Origin: an uncultured Butyrivibrio sp.
Lineage (GTDB): Bacteria > Bacillota > Clostridia > Lachnospirales > Lachnospiraceae
Assembly (NCBI RefSeq): GCF_947169445.1
Contig: NZ_CAMVPU010000010.1
Location: forward strand, 1-64,000
Reading direction: 5' to 3'
Length of the DNA stretch: 64,000 nt
The position numbers and the translations under genes were made by a program. Below are positions 8,778 to 18,800 of the stretch, piece by piece. Each line of letters begins with the position of its first letter. The first letter of the stretch is position 1. The notes under the pieces are model-generated. The model saw only the letters and a list, made by a program, of their open reading frames with translations. It had not been told where the DNA came from and did no database searches.

Positions 8778-11663
8778 TTATTCACTTTGGCAGTAGCTCT
8801 CTGCAGGTCCTAAGTAGGACTTTGGCAGTTCTATTCCCTCTCGAACTATAACGATTCTTTCAAGCACGATTCCTGGGCTAATTCCATAAAACCTAAGGAC
8901 ATTCTCACCTTTTTGGCAAAAGACCTTTGCACTTACCTTTTTGACACTATCCTTACATTCCTGTTCCCACTGACTGCTAAGAAAGAATGGTATGTTCTCA
9001 TCTCTGACCGTATTTATAATCTCGCTTTTCCCATCATTTACGCTGTAACCGATGTACTGGAAAGGTTTAAAGGTCACAGGAGTTGTAGGTGCAAGATCAA
9101 AACATACATCAAATCTGCCTTCCTCTTTTACCCAGAAGAAGTATTCCACAAAAGGCCTTTTCTCTTCCTTCAAAAAATCTGAAGTAACCGGGAATACCTT
9201 TATGGCGCTTCCGGTCCTGCCATAAGGTTTAAGGACCTTAAATCCACCTTTTTCCACATCTTTTTTGTTTCCAAAATGCTCAGCTTCTATGCAAATATAG
9301 TCATCGCTCTCAATAAAGATTCCGGATTTTTCCTTTTCCCCCACCATTTTTACTACTGGGCAAGGTGCTGCGTTTACTATGACCTTCACCTTGCTGATAT
9401 CACCGGATTCTATTTCAAACGTTCCCGTTACAGCTTCTTTTAAAAGAGTTTTATCGGCAAAGAGTGTCACTCTTTCTCTTTTCTTAACTTCTCCCTCGTA
9501 CCTGTCAAAACCAAGCCACTTGCAATCTGTCTTTATTCTAAAGCCTGATGGCTTGTCACTTGCGCTTATAAGATCAAACTCTATACTGCTGACATCAGGT
9601 CTTAACATATCGTTCCAGGTCTGCGGTTTATCGCACCACTCAAGGCCTGTCATATAATTCTCATCATCTTTTCTGGAAACAAGAAGTCTTGGACTGTTTG
9701 CCCCATACACCAGATGTCTTATCGGATATTTGTTATCCTCATCGTTCCAGTTCACAAAGCCGATATGCTCGGATTTTCCAAATCCCTTGTAAATTCCGCC
9801 ATCAACGCTTTCGTATTCCTCAATATATCTGTAATCAGCCTTAACACACTTATCTATTTCCAGAGCCAGGTCATTGGTTTCTATGCGGTTCTGAGAAGCA
9901 TATAGTTCATTTCTTCCTGCCAGTATCCACATTTTCATCAGGTTCGCTGTGCCGCAGGCCGGATAATATAAAAGCGAAATAAATGCCGATAGATCCTTAT
10001 CTTCAACTCTCTTTTTCAGAGCATCCGCTTCCTTTAGTATATCCTCCGTAATTTCAAGAATCCTTTGGGCTTCGCCAAAGTGCAACGGGTGATACACATG
10101 CGCATTCATTATTTCATGGCGCCTTTTTTCCAAAAGATCTGTATAATCCCAGATTATTTTTTTTACCTTATTTCTTGCTGACTGCGGAAAAATAGCTCCG
10201 AACTGCTTTTCCACCCATGCATCCACATAATCTAAGGTAACCTTGCTATCGCTTCCGCCCCATCTGTCGATGTCATAGGCAAGATCAAGAAAAAATGAAA
10301 GCCCCAGTTCCTGCGTTCCCACATCGCCGACATTTACAACCCATATCTGCTGAACGCCGTACTCATAGGCTGCAGTCATCTGTTCCCAGACTCTTGGAAG
10401 GAATGTACCGCCTATCCACTGATAGGAATAAGGGCCTCCGTGCATATCCATGTGGTAATACATTCCGTAGCCGCCCTTGTGGCTTCTCATCTTTTCATCC
10501 GGAAGCGTTCTGGTGTAACCGCAGTTATTGTCACTTACCATCAATGTCACACCATCAAGCTCAGGGTCATCCATCAATCCCTTTGTCTTGTCGTTTCCAT
10601 AAAAAAACTCTTCAATTTCTGTAAAAAGAACCAGTTGCCTCGGAACCTTTTCCAAATCCTTATCAACTATTTCTTTTATCAGCTCATTTTGTGTTTTTAA
10701 AACATCCCTTAAAAGCTTTACATTTGCTTCTATTCCAGCGCTCTCATCCAGGATTCTGGAATCCCGCTCACCACGCATTCCAAGCGTTATAACATTTTCA
10801 AATGGCTTATTTCTTATAAGCCCATCCCTCCAGAATCTGGTTATGCCTTCACGATTGGATAAAAAGCTCCAGTCATCACCATATATGGAATCTTTTCCTC
10901 GAAGAAGTCCGTATTCCTCACCACTTCTCATGCAAGGTTCATGGTGAGAAGTACTCATAACTACTCCGTATTCATCAGCAAGTCTTGCGCTTTCAAGCCC
11001 CGGGCCGTCCATACTGAAATTGGAACGCCACATGGCTGGCCACAGGTAATTTCCTTTAAGCCTTAGAAGTAGTTCAAATATTTTCTCATAGCACCTGGCA
11101 TTTATTCCTCCAAAGTGCTCCCAAGCCCAGTTCCCAAAGGCAGGCCACTCGTCATTTATAAAAAAGCCTCTGTATTTTACTGACGGTTCTCTTGATACAA
11201 AATTTACTTCTTCTGTTAAAACAACATTTTTTCTTTTTCTTGGATATACATGATTCCAGTTTACGAAGGGAGATACACCAAGAAGTTCAGACAAATGAAA
11301 GAGTCCATAGATTGTTCCCCTCTTATCACTCCCAGCTATTACCAGAGCATGTTCAACGCCATCAAAAGGCTTATCCACAACCTTAAATAAATAGGATTCC
11401 CATTTCCCCCTTATGGAATCAGACTCGATCAGCCCTCGTTTCTCCAAGTCTTCAAGAAAATCACTTTTATCAATGGTTCCGTATATTACCAGATTCTTGC
11501 ACTTACTTCCCCTTGAATACTCTCCTGCTCTGAATCCGGTCACAAGAAAAATATCTTCTCTTACCAGCTCGGCCACTTTGTTTACGCCGGTAAAAGACCT
11601 GGCTTCATAAGTAAACATTATCCTGTTGTCAAAGCTCACCTTCACCACTTTGTAATCCCCCAT
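8778..11663 (-). CDS. Glycoside hydrolase family 115 xylan alpha-glucuronidase
   Basis: The protein has 961 residues if it starts at ATG 11663. A longer frame opens at 11759, but its first 32 residues are AT-rich and overlap the palindromic operators. No strong ribosome binding site precedes either start. GH115 hallmarks are KYRGFFINDEWP, NYLWPAMW, STSHHEPC and a later GGPYSYQWI. GH115 enzymes remove (4-O-methyl)glucuronic acid from terminal and internal xylose units. The C-terminal third looks like a beta-sandwich accessory domain typical of the family. There is no signal peptide, so it is cytoplasmic. It heads the importer operon and is divergent from an AraC regulator. Confidence 0.93.
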   Translation of the reverse strand: MGDYKVVKVSFDNRIMFTYEARSFTGVNKVAELVREDIFLVTGFRAGEYSRGSKCKNLVIYGTIDKSDFLEDLEKRGLIESDSIRGKWESYLFKVVDKPFDGVEHALVIAGSDKRGTIYGLFHLSELLGVSPFVNWNHVYPRKRKNVVLTEEVNFVSREPSVKYRGFFINDEWPAFGNWAWEHFGGINARCYEKIFELLLRLKGNYLWPAMWRSNFSMDGPGLESARLADEYGVVMSTSHHEPCMRSGEEYGLLRGKDSIYGDDWSFLSNREGITRFWRDGLIRNKPFENVITLGMRGERDSRILDESAGIEANVKLLRDVLKTQNELIKEIVDKDLEKVPRQLVLFTEIEEFFYGNDKTKGLMDDPELDGVTLMVSDNNCGYTRTLPDEKMRSHKGGYGMYYHMDMHGGPYSYQWIGGTFLPRVWEQMTAAYEYGVQQIWVVNVGDVGTQELGLSFFLDLAYDIDRWGGSDSKVTLDYVDAWVEKQFGAIFPQSARNKVKKIIWDYTDLLEKRRHEIMNAHVYHPLHFGEAQRILEITEDILKEADALKKRVEDKDLSAFISLLYYPACGTANLMKMWILAGRNELYASQNRIETNDLALEIDKCVKADYRYIEEYESVDGGIYKGFGKSEHIGFVNWNDEDNKYPIRHLVYGANSPRLLVSRKDDENYMTGLEWCDKPQTWNDMLRPDVSSIEFDLISASDKPSGFRIKTDCKWLGFDRYEGEVKKRERVTLFADKTLLKEAVTGTFEIESGDISKVKVIVNAAPCPVVKMVGEKEKSGIFIESDDYICIEAEHFGNKKDVEKGGFKVLKPYGRTGSAIKVFPVTSDFLKEEKRPFVEYFFWVKEEGRFDVCFDLAPTTPVTFKPFQYIGYSVNDGKSEIINTVRDENIPFFLSSQWEQECKDSVKKVSAKVFCQKGENVLRFYGISPGIVLERIVIVREGIELPKSYLGPAESYCQSE

Positions 11664-11740
11664 AGCAGTAATATAAAGTATAGGATTTCTATATAAATAC
11701 ACAAAAAGATAGATTTTTTTTGCATTTTCCGATATAATGT

Positions 11741-11800
11741 TGCACAACAATATGTGCATCCTTGAAATTTTATTTATAAATATTGCACATCACATATGCA
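11741..11800. promoter_or_regulatory. Two palindromic operator candidates in the GH115/AraC divergent promoter
   Basis: The first site (11741-11758) is TGCACA, six bases, TGTGCA, a perfect palindrome. The second (11784-11800) is TGCACA, five bases, TATGCA. Their starts are 43 bp apart, about four helical turns. They lie between the GH115 start and the AraC gene at 11894, a position suited to control of both. Confidence 0.55.
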
Positions 11801-11893
11801 TTTCGAACTTTTTATCCTTGTAACAGTTATTGACAGTACATTTTTTGTCTGAACAGCAACTACATTTTCACTATATACCTGGAGAATAAGGCC

Positions 11894-12760
11894 ATGAAAA
11901 AAGCAATTGACTGTCCCTATAGCATGATTGATAAGGAAATAATCTGTGAGCACAAGACAGCGAGGGTAACACCTGAAGATATTAAGACTGTTCACAACCA
12001 CGACGGTTATGAAATAGTTTTTTTCCTAAGGGGTGATGTAAATATCATGATAGAGCCGGACATCTTCAAGATGAAACGAGGCGATATGTTCTTTATCAGC
12101 CCGCTGGTTTTCCACGGTCTTGATCTTGAAGATATAAGTGGCTATGAGCGTATCGTTGTAAATATCCAGTACGAATATCTAAAGGAGCTCGGCGATGCAG
12201 AGACAGACTTCTCATCACTTTTTCGAAGCGATGAATCCTCGAACATGAACCACATGCGAATTCCAGAGGAGGCAATTCCTGCGTTCATTTCTGTGGCAGA
12301 AAGGCTTAACGAGAGCCTTGAAAGCACAGACTTTGGCCATTTTGTTCTTTCCAAGGCTCTTCTTATAGAGTTTCTTCTTATGACCTGCAAGTATTCCTCA
12401 AATGTTCCTTCTCAAAAAAGAAATTCACTGGTTCCGGTGGTAGTTTCCAGAATCTTTGATTACATTGATTCACATATTGAGGAAAACATAACCATAAACG
12501 CCATGTCCCTGGAACTTCACTATAGCAGTGATCACCTAAGCCGTGTATTTAGCGAGGCTACAGGAGATTCTCTTAAGCGCTATATTAATGCCAAAAAAAT
12601 AGTTCTGGCGCAAAAACTGCTACTCCAGAACTATTCTCCATATGACGTTTGTTTTATGGCCGGCTATAACAACTACTCCAGTTTTTCGCGAAGATTTTCC
12701 CAGCAGATCGGCATGTCGCCCAAGCAGTATCAGCTAAGCGAAAAAAGGCGAACTTTGTAG
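11894..12760 (+). CDS. AraC-family transcriptional regulator (cupin plus HTH)
   Basis: The 288-residue protein has an N-terminal cupin-like sugar-sensing domain (about 35-110; HNHDGYEIVFFLRGD, MKRGDMFFISP). A C-terminal AraC DNA-binding domain (about 185-285) has two helix-turn-helix motifs, the second ending in the classic GYNNYSSFSRRF and GMSPKQYQ. It follows a GGAG site. It is divergent from the GH115-importer operon and convergent with the GH67 gene. It probably activates one or both in response to a xylan-derived sugar, with binding at the palindromes at 11741-11800. Confidence 0.92.
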   Translation: MKKAIDCPYSMIDKEIICEHKTARVTPEDIKTVHNHDGYEIVFFLRGDVNIMIEPDIFKMKRGDMFFISPLVFHGLDLEDISGYERIVVNIQYEYLKELGDAETDFSSLFRSDESSNMNHMRIPEEAIPAFISVAERLNESLESTDFGHFVLSKALLIEFLLMTCKYSSNVPSQKRNSLVPVVVSRIFDYIDSHIEENITINAMSLELHYSSDHLSRVFSEATGDSLKRYINAKKIVLAQKLLLQNYSPYDVCFMAGYNNYSSFSRRFSQQIGMSPKQYQLSEKRRTL

Positions 12761-12766
12761 TTTTAA

Positions 12767-14779
12767 TTAGAAAATTGGTCTATTTAATTCATCTTCAATT
12801 CCGCTCTTACGATAGAAGTACGAGTTGACCTGATCACACCACTCATGAGCATTATTTACCTGAAGTTCAAAGCGGTGAGATACACAGTTAAATGTTCGCT
12901 GTGGCACCTTTCCTTCGAAAGCTTTCCAGCTATTAGCAAGTTCCCTGGCTTCTTCATAGCCTTCAAAGTGAACATCGTAGATATACTGTATCAGTGTCTT
13001 TCCACTCTTTAGCTTCCAGGTGTATGGAATATGGTGGAAGAAAAGAAGAAGGTCTTCAGGGCATGTCTTTGGATCATTGTACATGTCAGCATTTGGCTTA
13101 TAGTACTGCTGGGCATAGCCTGTTCCCTTGTCAGTTCTGTCAACACCAAGTCCAAGGTGGTCTGCTCTGTGATATGTTCCCCAACGTGAATACTCATATC
13201 CGTCTACACTTGGGCCATAGTGATCTCCAGGTGTAACCATCCAGCCAATTCCAAGAGGACTTGAATATTTCTCATATATTTCTCTTGAACGGAGGAGCAT
13301 ATCTACAAGCTTATCCTCAAGCTCTTTCTCAAGGTCAAAGGTAAGACGAACCCATTCCCTTGCAATCTCCTCGGAACTAAGATCTGTATCAAAGGCAAGT
13401 CTTCCAAAGCCGTAGAGATTTGCTGCTGCCAGATCATTTCCTGTCCAGTTATAATCGTTTCCCGTATTGATAACCGCTGCCATTCCGGCAAGCTTATTGC
13501 CCATTGTTCTGCCGCTGACAACATCAGCTACAGTGTCATTTTCAGTCTGGCAATATGTCTTAAAACCAAGAACTTCCTTGAACATAGGAATAAGATAGCA
13601 AAGGTCGATCTGATGACCGGTATATTCCTGCGCAATCTGAACTTCAAGCATCTGATTGGTCCTGGTCAGTCCTCCAAGAAGAGGAGAAATCGGTTCTCTT
13701 ATCTGGAAATCCATAGGCCCGTTCTTGATCTGGAGAATAACATTGTCATGATACTGTCCGTCAAGGTCCTTGAAGTAATCATACCCTGCTCTTGCTCTGT
13801 CTGTCTTGGTATCACGCCAGTCCTGAGTACAGTTGTATACAAAGCAGCGCCAGATGATTATTCCGCCATAATTTGCAATAATGTCTCCAAGCATATTTGC
13901 GCCGTCTGCCTGAGTTCTTCCGTAGGTAAATGGTCCTGGTCTTCCCTCTGAATCAGCCTTAACAAGGAATCCCCCAAGATTTGGGAGATGATCATAAACC
14001 TCTTTAATCTTATTTTCCCACCACTTGATTACGCCGCTATCCAAAGGATCGCACACTTCCAAGCCTCCAAGCTCGATAGGAGAAGCAAAGTTCAAAGAAA
14101 GATAAAGCTTGATTCCATAATCCTCAAAGATATCAGACAGTTCCTTAACCTTGTCAAAAAATCTTGTGGTGATAAGATCAGAAGCCGCCCATTTTACGTT
14201 TACATTATTTATGACAATTCCGTTTATTCCGACACTGGCCATAAATCTTGCATAATCTACAGTTCTTTCATTTATCACGATATTGTCATTTTCGTAAAAG
14301 AAAGAACGACCTGAATAGCCTCTTTCAATGCTGCCATCCATATTGTCCCAGTGGTTCATCATTCTAAGAGGATTTGAAGGAGCCTTGGAAACATTTATTG
14401 TAGCTACATCCTCTTTTGTAAGCTTACTTCTTATAAGCTGGAAAGCTCCATAAAGGGCGCCATTTTCATCAGAAGCTTTTACAATCACTGCTACTTCACT
14501 ATTACCTATAGTTTCCTTATACTCATCGTTTTGCGATAATTCAGCACAGCCTTTTACAGTGTAGCCCTCTTTAGAAATATCACTGTCTTTTTCCAAAACA
14601 ACTGTGATATCAAGATCGGCAAGTGCCTTTTTAAGCTCACGCTCCGCGCTCTTAATAACTCTGTTACCTGCATCAAACCCTTTTACAGCTACAGATACTT
14701 TATCAGCGGTTTCCCCATCATTTTTCGAGATCTTGCTTTCGTAATCCAGCCAAAGCTGTGACCATCCCTTTTCTGACAT
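12767..14779 (-). CDS. aguA: Glycoside hydrolase family 67 alpha-glucuronidase
   Basis: The 670-residue protein matches GH67 along its full length. The middle barrel holds HWDNMDGSIERGYSG, VKADSEGRPGPFTYGR (containing the general-acid Glu), DLDGQYHDN (catalytic Asp) and KNGPMDFQIREPISPL (catalytic Glu). GH67 cleaves 4-O-methylglucuronic acid only from the non-reducing-end xylose of short aldouronic acids. No signal peptide is present, so it works inside the cell, complementing GH115. ATG at 14779 has a GAGAGGAAAG site upstream. It is divergent from the second AraC gene and converges on the first with only six bases between stops; I see no terminator there. Confidence 0.95.
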   Translation of the reverse strand: MSEKGWSQLWLDYESKISKNDGETADKVSVAVKGFDAGNRVIKSAERELKKALADLDITVVLEKDSDISKEGYTVKGCAELSQNDEYKETIGNSEVAVIVKASDENGALYGAFQLIRSKLTKEDVATINVSKAPSNPLRMMNHWDNMDGSIERGYSGRSFFYENDNIVINERTVDYARFMASVGINGIVINNVNVKWAASDLITTRFFDKVKELSDIFEDYGIKLYLSLNFASPIELGGLEVCDPLDSGVIKWWENKIKEVYDHLPNLGGFLVKADSEGRPGPFTYGRTQADGANMLGDIIANYGGIIIWRCFVYNCTQDWRDTKTDRARAGYDYFKDLDGQYHDNVILQIKNGPMDFQIREPISPLLGGLTRTNQMLEVQIAQEYTGHQIDLCYLIPMFKEVLGFKTYCQTENDTVADVVSGRTMGNKLAGMAAVINTGNDYNWTGNDLAAANLYGFGRLAFDTDLSSEEIAREWVRLTFDLEKELEDKLVDMLLRSREIYEKYSSPLGIGWMVTPGDHYGPSVDGYEYSRWGTYHRADHLGLGVDRTDKGTGYAQQYYKPNADMYNDPKTCPEDLLLFFHHIPYTWKLKSGKTLIQYIYDVHFEGYEEARELANSWKAFEGKVPQRTFNCVSHRFELQVNNAHEWCDQVNSYFYRKSGIEDELNRPIF

Positions 14780-14811
14780 TTTCTCTCTTTCCTCTCATTA
14801 TTAAAAATCTC

Positions 14812-14832
14812 GCACAAACTGCCAGCCTGTGC
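14812..14832. promoter_or_regulatory. Palindromic operator candidate in the GH67/AraC divergent promoter
   Basis: GCACA and TGTGC arms are separated by eleven bases. The half-sites match those at 11741-11800 but with wider spacing. The site sits 33 bases upstream of the GH67 start and 91 bases upstream of the AraC gene. Confidence 0.4.
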
Positions 14833-14922
14833 TAAAATATTGATACTGTTTTACAATAAGGCGCAGTAATATAATATCTTTAACTATTTACTGTTATAAG
14901 TTTTTCCAAACAGGAGCACAGC

Positions 14923-15840
14923 ATGATTAACGATATCAATGCACAATCCAGAGAACACATTTTTTATGACACTTTAAAAGGTGTTCTTCTATACCACAAT
15001 GATCTAGCCAACTATCCTCTTCACTGGCACAATGAAGTGGAACTTATTCTTGTATTGTCCGGATCACTTAAGGTCAAATTTCACAACGACTCATCTGCCG
15101 TAGTTGACTGCATGCCCGGCGATATCATGATGATTGCCCCAGGTACTCTTCACGAATATATTTCAGAAGCTCCGGGTGGTGAGAAGCTTATTCTTCTCTT
15201 TGACCTCGCCACATATTCACAGGTATCATCTTTGGTTCCTCTGATAAAGACCCTTCCACCTTACACACACATCAGTCAGAACCTTTATCCGGTGGAAGTA
15301 GCCCGTCTTCAGAATTACTTCTGGGAAATCGACAGGCTCTATGGTCAGCAGGACGAATTCCTTCAGATTTCAGTTTACTCACTGGTTTCTCTGATACTTG
15401 CACAGATAGGCAGCATGCACCTTAACGATGCCATCATAAACAGAGACGCTGCCGACTCACAGCACAAGAACATAGATAAACTTGTGGAGGTTACCAATTA
15501 CATAGACTCCCACCGCTCAGATGATCTTACTGTTGAGCAGCTTGCAGATCTGGCCGGTTTTTCCAAGTTTCATTTTGAGAGACTCTTCAAGGCCTATATG
15601 GGTATCTCCTGTTATCAGTATATTACCAAGCGCCGCGTTCTTATGGCTCAGGAGCTCTTAGGTGACACCGATTTATCTGTAATGGATATCGCGCTTGCAT
15701 CGGGCTTCTTTAGTCTTTCAACCTTCAATCGCGTATTCAAGGATATGAACAAGTGCTCACCTACCGAATACAGAAAGCTCTACAGAACTGGTGCTGACTC
15801 AAGTGCATCGACCTATCCACAAAAAAATACTAATTCATGA
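14923..15840 (+). CDS. AraC-family transcriptional regulator (cupin plus HTH)
   Basis: The 305-residue protein has an N-terminal cupin domain (about 30-110; HWHNEVELILVLSG, PGDIMMIAPGTLHEY). A C-terminal AraC DNA-binding domain (about 185-290) carries LADLAGFSKFHFERLFK and IALASGFFSLSTFNRVFK. Start ATG follows CAGGAG. It is divergent from the GH67 gene and convergent with the GH2 gene. It is a probable sugar-responsive regulator of this locus and clearly a different subgroup from the 11894 regulator. The final 20 residues are a Ser/Thr-rich tail outside the domain. Confidence 0.92.
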   Translation: MINDINAQSREHIFYDTLKGVLLYHNDLANYPLHWHNEVELILVLSGSLKVKFHNDSSAVVDCMPGDIMMIAPGTLHEYISEAPGGEKLILLFDLATYSQVSSLVPLIKTLPPYTHISQNLYPVEVARLQNYFWEIDRLYGQQDEFLQISVYSLVSLILAQIGSMHLNDAIINRDAADSQHKNIDKLVEVTNYIDSHRSDDLTVEQLADLAGFSKFHFERLFKAYMGISCYQYITKRRVLMAQELLGDTDLSVMDIALASGFFSLSTFNRVFKDMNKCSPTEYRKLYRTGADSSASTYPQKNTNS

Positions 15841-15869
15841 ACAGGTCGGCACATCTTTAGTAAGCCAGA

Positions 15870-18800
15870 TTATTTACCAAACCTAAAAGTTTTAAAGTCG
15901 AAGTCACTTCCAGGCAGGAATACAAAGGAGATGTCCCATTTCCCTTTTCGCAAATCTATCTGGAATGTGACTTCTTTATATTCTGAGCTTTGCGGGAACT
16001 CAAGTATTTCTTTTATCTCTGTTCCCTTTTCATCATAACCGCTTTCTTCCAAAGAGATGTCATTAGTTTCATCGGCCTTTACCATTCTAAGATGCACGGT
16101 ATTGGCCAAAGCTCTGGTTCTTCCACAAATTGTAATCTCTTTTGCTCCCTCTTTACCAAAATCTATGCCATCAAAGCCAATGGTCACGTTATTACCGATT
16201 CCTTCAACAGCGTCTTCAGTTTTTGTAAATGTATCTCCGTAAATCGAATCAGCATCCAGAGCCTTCAAATCTGTGTAGGCACGTAGCTGTCTCGTAAATG
16301 AGAAACCTTTGATGTGAAACTTCTGGAACACCTTAAAACTTATGGTCTGAACTCCAGTCAGCCTCTTAGACAATTTCCAGGTATCCTCCTGATAAACGTT
16401 CCATATGGATTTTTTCTGATAAACGGCTGCCTTCAGGCATTCAGCGCCATCTTCACCAGGTATTCCTTGCCAAACTTCGAAATCATAGGCATCATCATTA
16501 AGCGTAAATATAGGTACTGTAATTTCATCCGATCCCTCTATTCCAAAATCAATTCCACTATAAGTTATTACTGTCTCTTCGCCTCTGGCACTGGCAACTC
16601 CGTGCTCATTGCCGTTGCCCACAACACCAATGTATGATGTGTACAGGCTTCCAGGGATAAATCCGTACGGATCAAGGAATGCTGCTCCCATGCCTGTAAC
16701 TTCAAACTCAAGAAGGGACATTACAGACACCACTTCTCTGTTTTTATTAAAAGCTTCGCACCTTAAGGTAAAAGAGCCATCTCCAATTCCTTCTACCACG
16801 CAGGAAGTGACTGCGTTTTTATCAGCAGTAAGTGTCAGACTTTTGGAAGCTTTTCCCATCTCTTTGCTCTCATAGAGCTTTGCAATGTTCGCCTCTGTTC
16901 CATTCTTATTAAGAACTTTAAACACAAGTGTCTTGTCAGTTGCATCTTCCGGATACACCTTAGCTGTAACAATTGCTATGTTTTCATTCTTGTTAAAAGA
17001 TTTTTTGCCCTTAGTTACAGAAAGTTCTATCTTTCTGACAGGAACATACTCGCCCTTTGAAACCTCTAGTTTTACATCCAAAGGATCACCAAAGGGTTCT
17101 ACAATTGCCAGAAGCTTACCATTAAACAGCTTCCTGCATGAGCTTAAGTAGCTGTCATAATCAGTGCTGTCACCATTATCAAGGCCTTTAAGCTTTCCGC
17201 CTGTAACCTTTACATTTACATAGTCAGAAGCGTTTTCAACTATATTTCCATCTTTATCAACCGCACTTATTTCAGCAAAGACCAGGTCTTTATCTGATTC
17301 TGAATAGTTACCCTCAGCATTGTTTTTCCCTGAATAATACTTGTTAAGCCTGTCATCTATATTTACGACAAAGCTGTCAGTATCTCCAAAGGATTTATGC
17401 GTTTCTCTCGCTATCTCTTTTCCTTCAAGGTCATAGGCAACTGCTGTGATCTCGCCTTTTTCGTAAGGAACCTGATAATCGGCAAAAATCTTATTACCAC
17501 TTCCTTTAGCATGAGTAAGCTCCTGCTTTCCAAGGCTTTTTCCATTTACAAAAAGTTCAACAACCGTAGCGTTACTGCAGACTCTAACATCAATAAGCTG
17601 ACTTTCATTAAAATCCCAATACGGGAACACATGAACAAAGGGATCCTTATCAGCACTTACCCATGCGGATTTCCATGCATAAAATGCATCCTTGGGAAAT
17701 CCAGCCGTATCGATAAGTCCAAAATAGGAATTCTTCGTCTGATACGGAGTAGGCTCACCTATATAATCATATCCGGTCCAGATGAACTGCCCCATAGAAA
17801 ACTCCATATCTCTGTCCTTGCAGATGCAGTTTTCTATGCTGTCAGCTCCCCAACTTGTCGTACTGTTTCCAAGAGAAGAACACTGCTCATCAGTATCAGA
17901 AAGCGTAGGCACTGACAAAGGGAAGTGATATACACCTCTACTCTGAACTATAGAATAGGTCTCGCTTCCATAGATAACCCAGTCTGGATGAGCTTTGTGA
18001 TGCTCCTCATAAAAATTCTCAGCGTAGTTATAACCAACAACCTTAAGAATGTCCGCGCATTTCTGAGCCATTTCCCAGGGCATATAATTAGATCCAAAGG
18101 TAGCCCTTCCATTGAATAATGGATCATGGGCCTCAACCAGCTCTTTTAAATTCCTTGTTACTTCCTGGCCTCTTTCGCTGGCGTGTGTGTCATAGATTTC
18201 ATTTCCTATGCTCCACATAATAACGGAAGGGTGATTGCGGTCTCGTCTAACCCAACTGGCAACATCTCTTCCATGCCACTTGGGAAAAAATCTTGCATAG
18301 TCAAACTCAGTCTTGGGTCCTTCCCACATGTCAAAAGCTTCGGAAATCAGCAAAAATCCCATCTCGTCCGCCAGATCCAGAACCTGAGGGTCATACATAT
18401 TGTGAGTGAGTCTTATAGCATTAACGCCCATTTCCTTGAACTGAATGAGCCTTCTTCTCATTGCCAGGTTATTATATGCTGAACCAAGAGCACCAAGGTC
18501 ATGATGAATGCACACACCATTTAGCTTCAAATTTCTTCCGTTTAGGAAAAAACCTTTTTGCGTATCCATCCGGACATCCCTAAAGCCAATTGTTACCGCT
18601 TCACCACAGGCTTCATTTGAGATATCTGAATTTTCCAAGCTTACAGTGAGTGTATACAGATTTGTTTCTGCGATATCCCACTCTTTTACATTTCTTACAA
18701 TGAACCTTTGAACATATATGTGTGAATCTGCTTTATTATTTATTACATTTCCATAATCAGAAATTGATGCAGGAAGCTTGGCGGAAAAGCTATCTTTCTC

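Noticed and set aside
8778..11759. Longer GH115 start at 11759
   Set aside because: The extra residues are AT-rich, unlike the family's N-terminus, and would place coding sequence over the palindromic operators.
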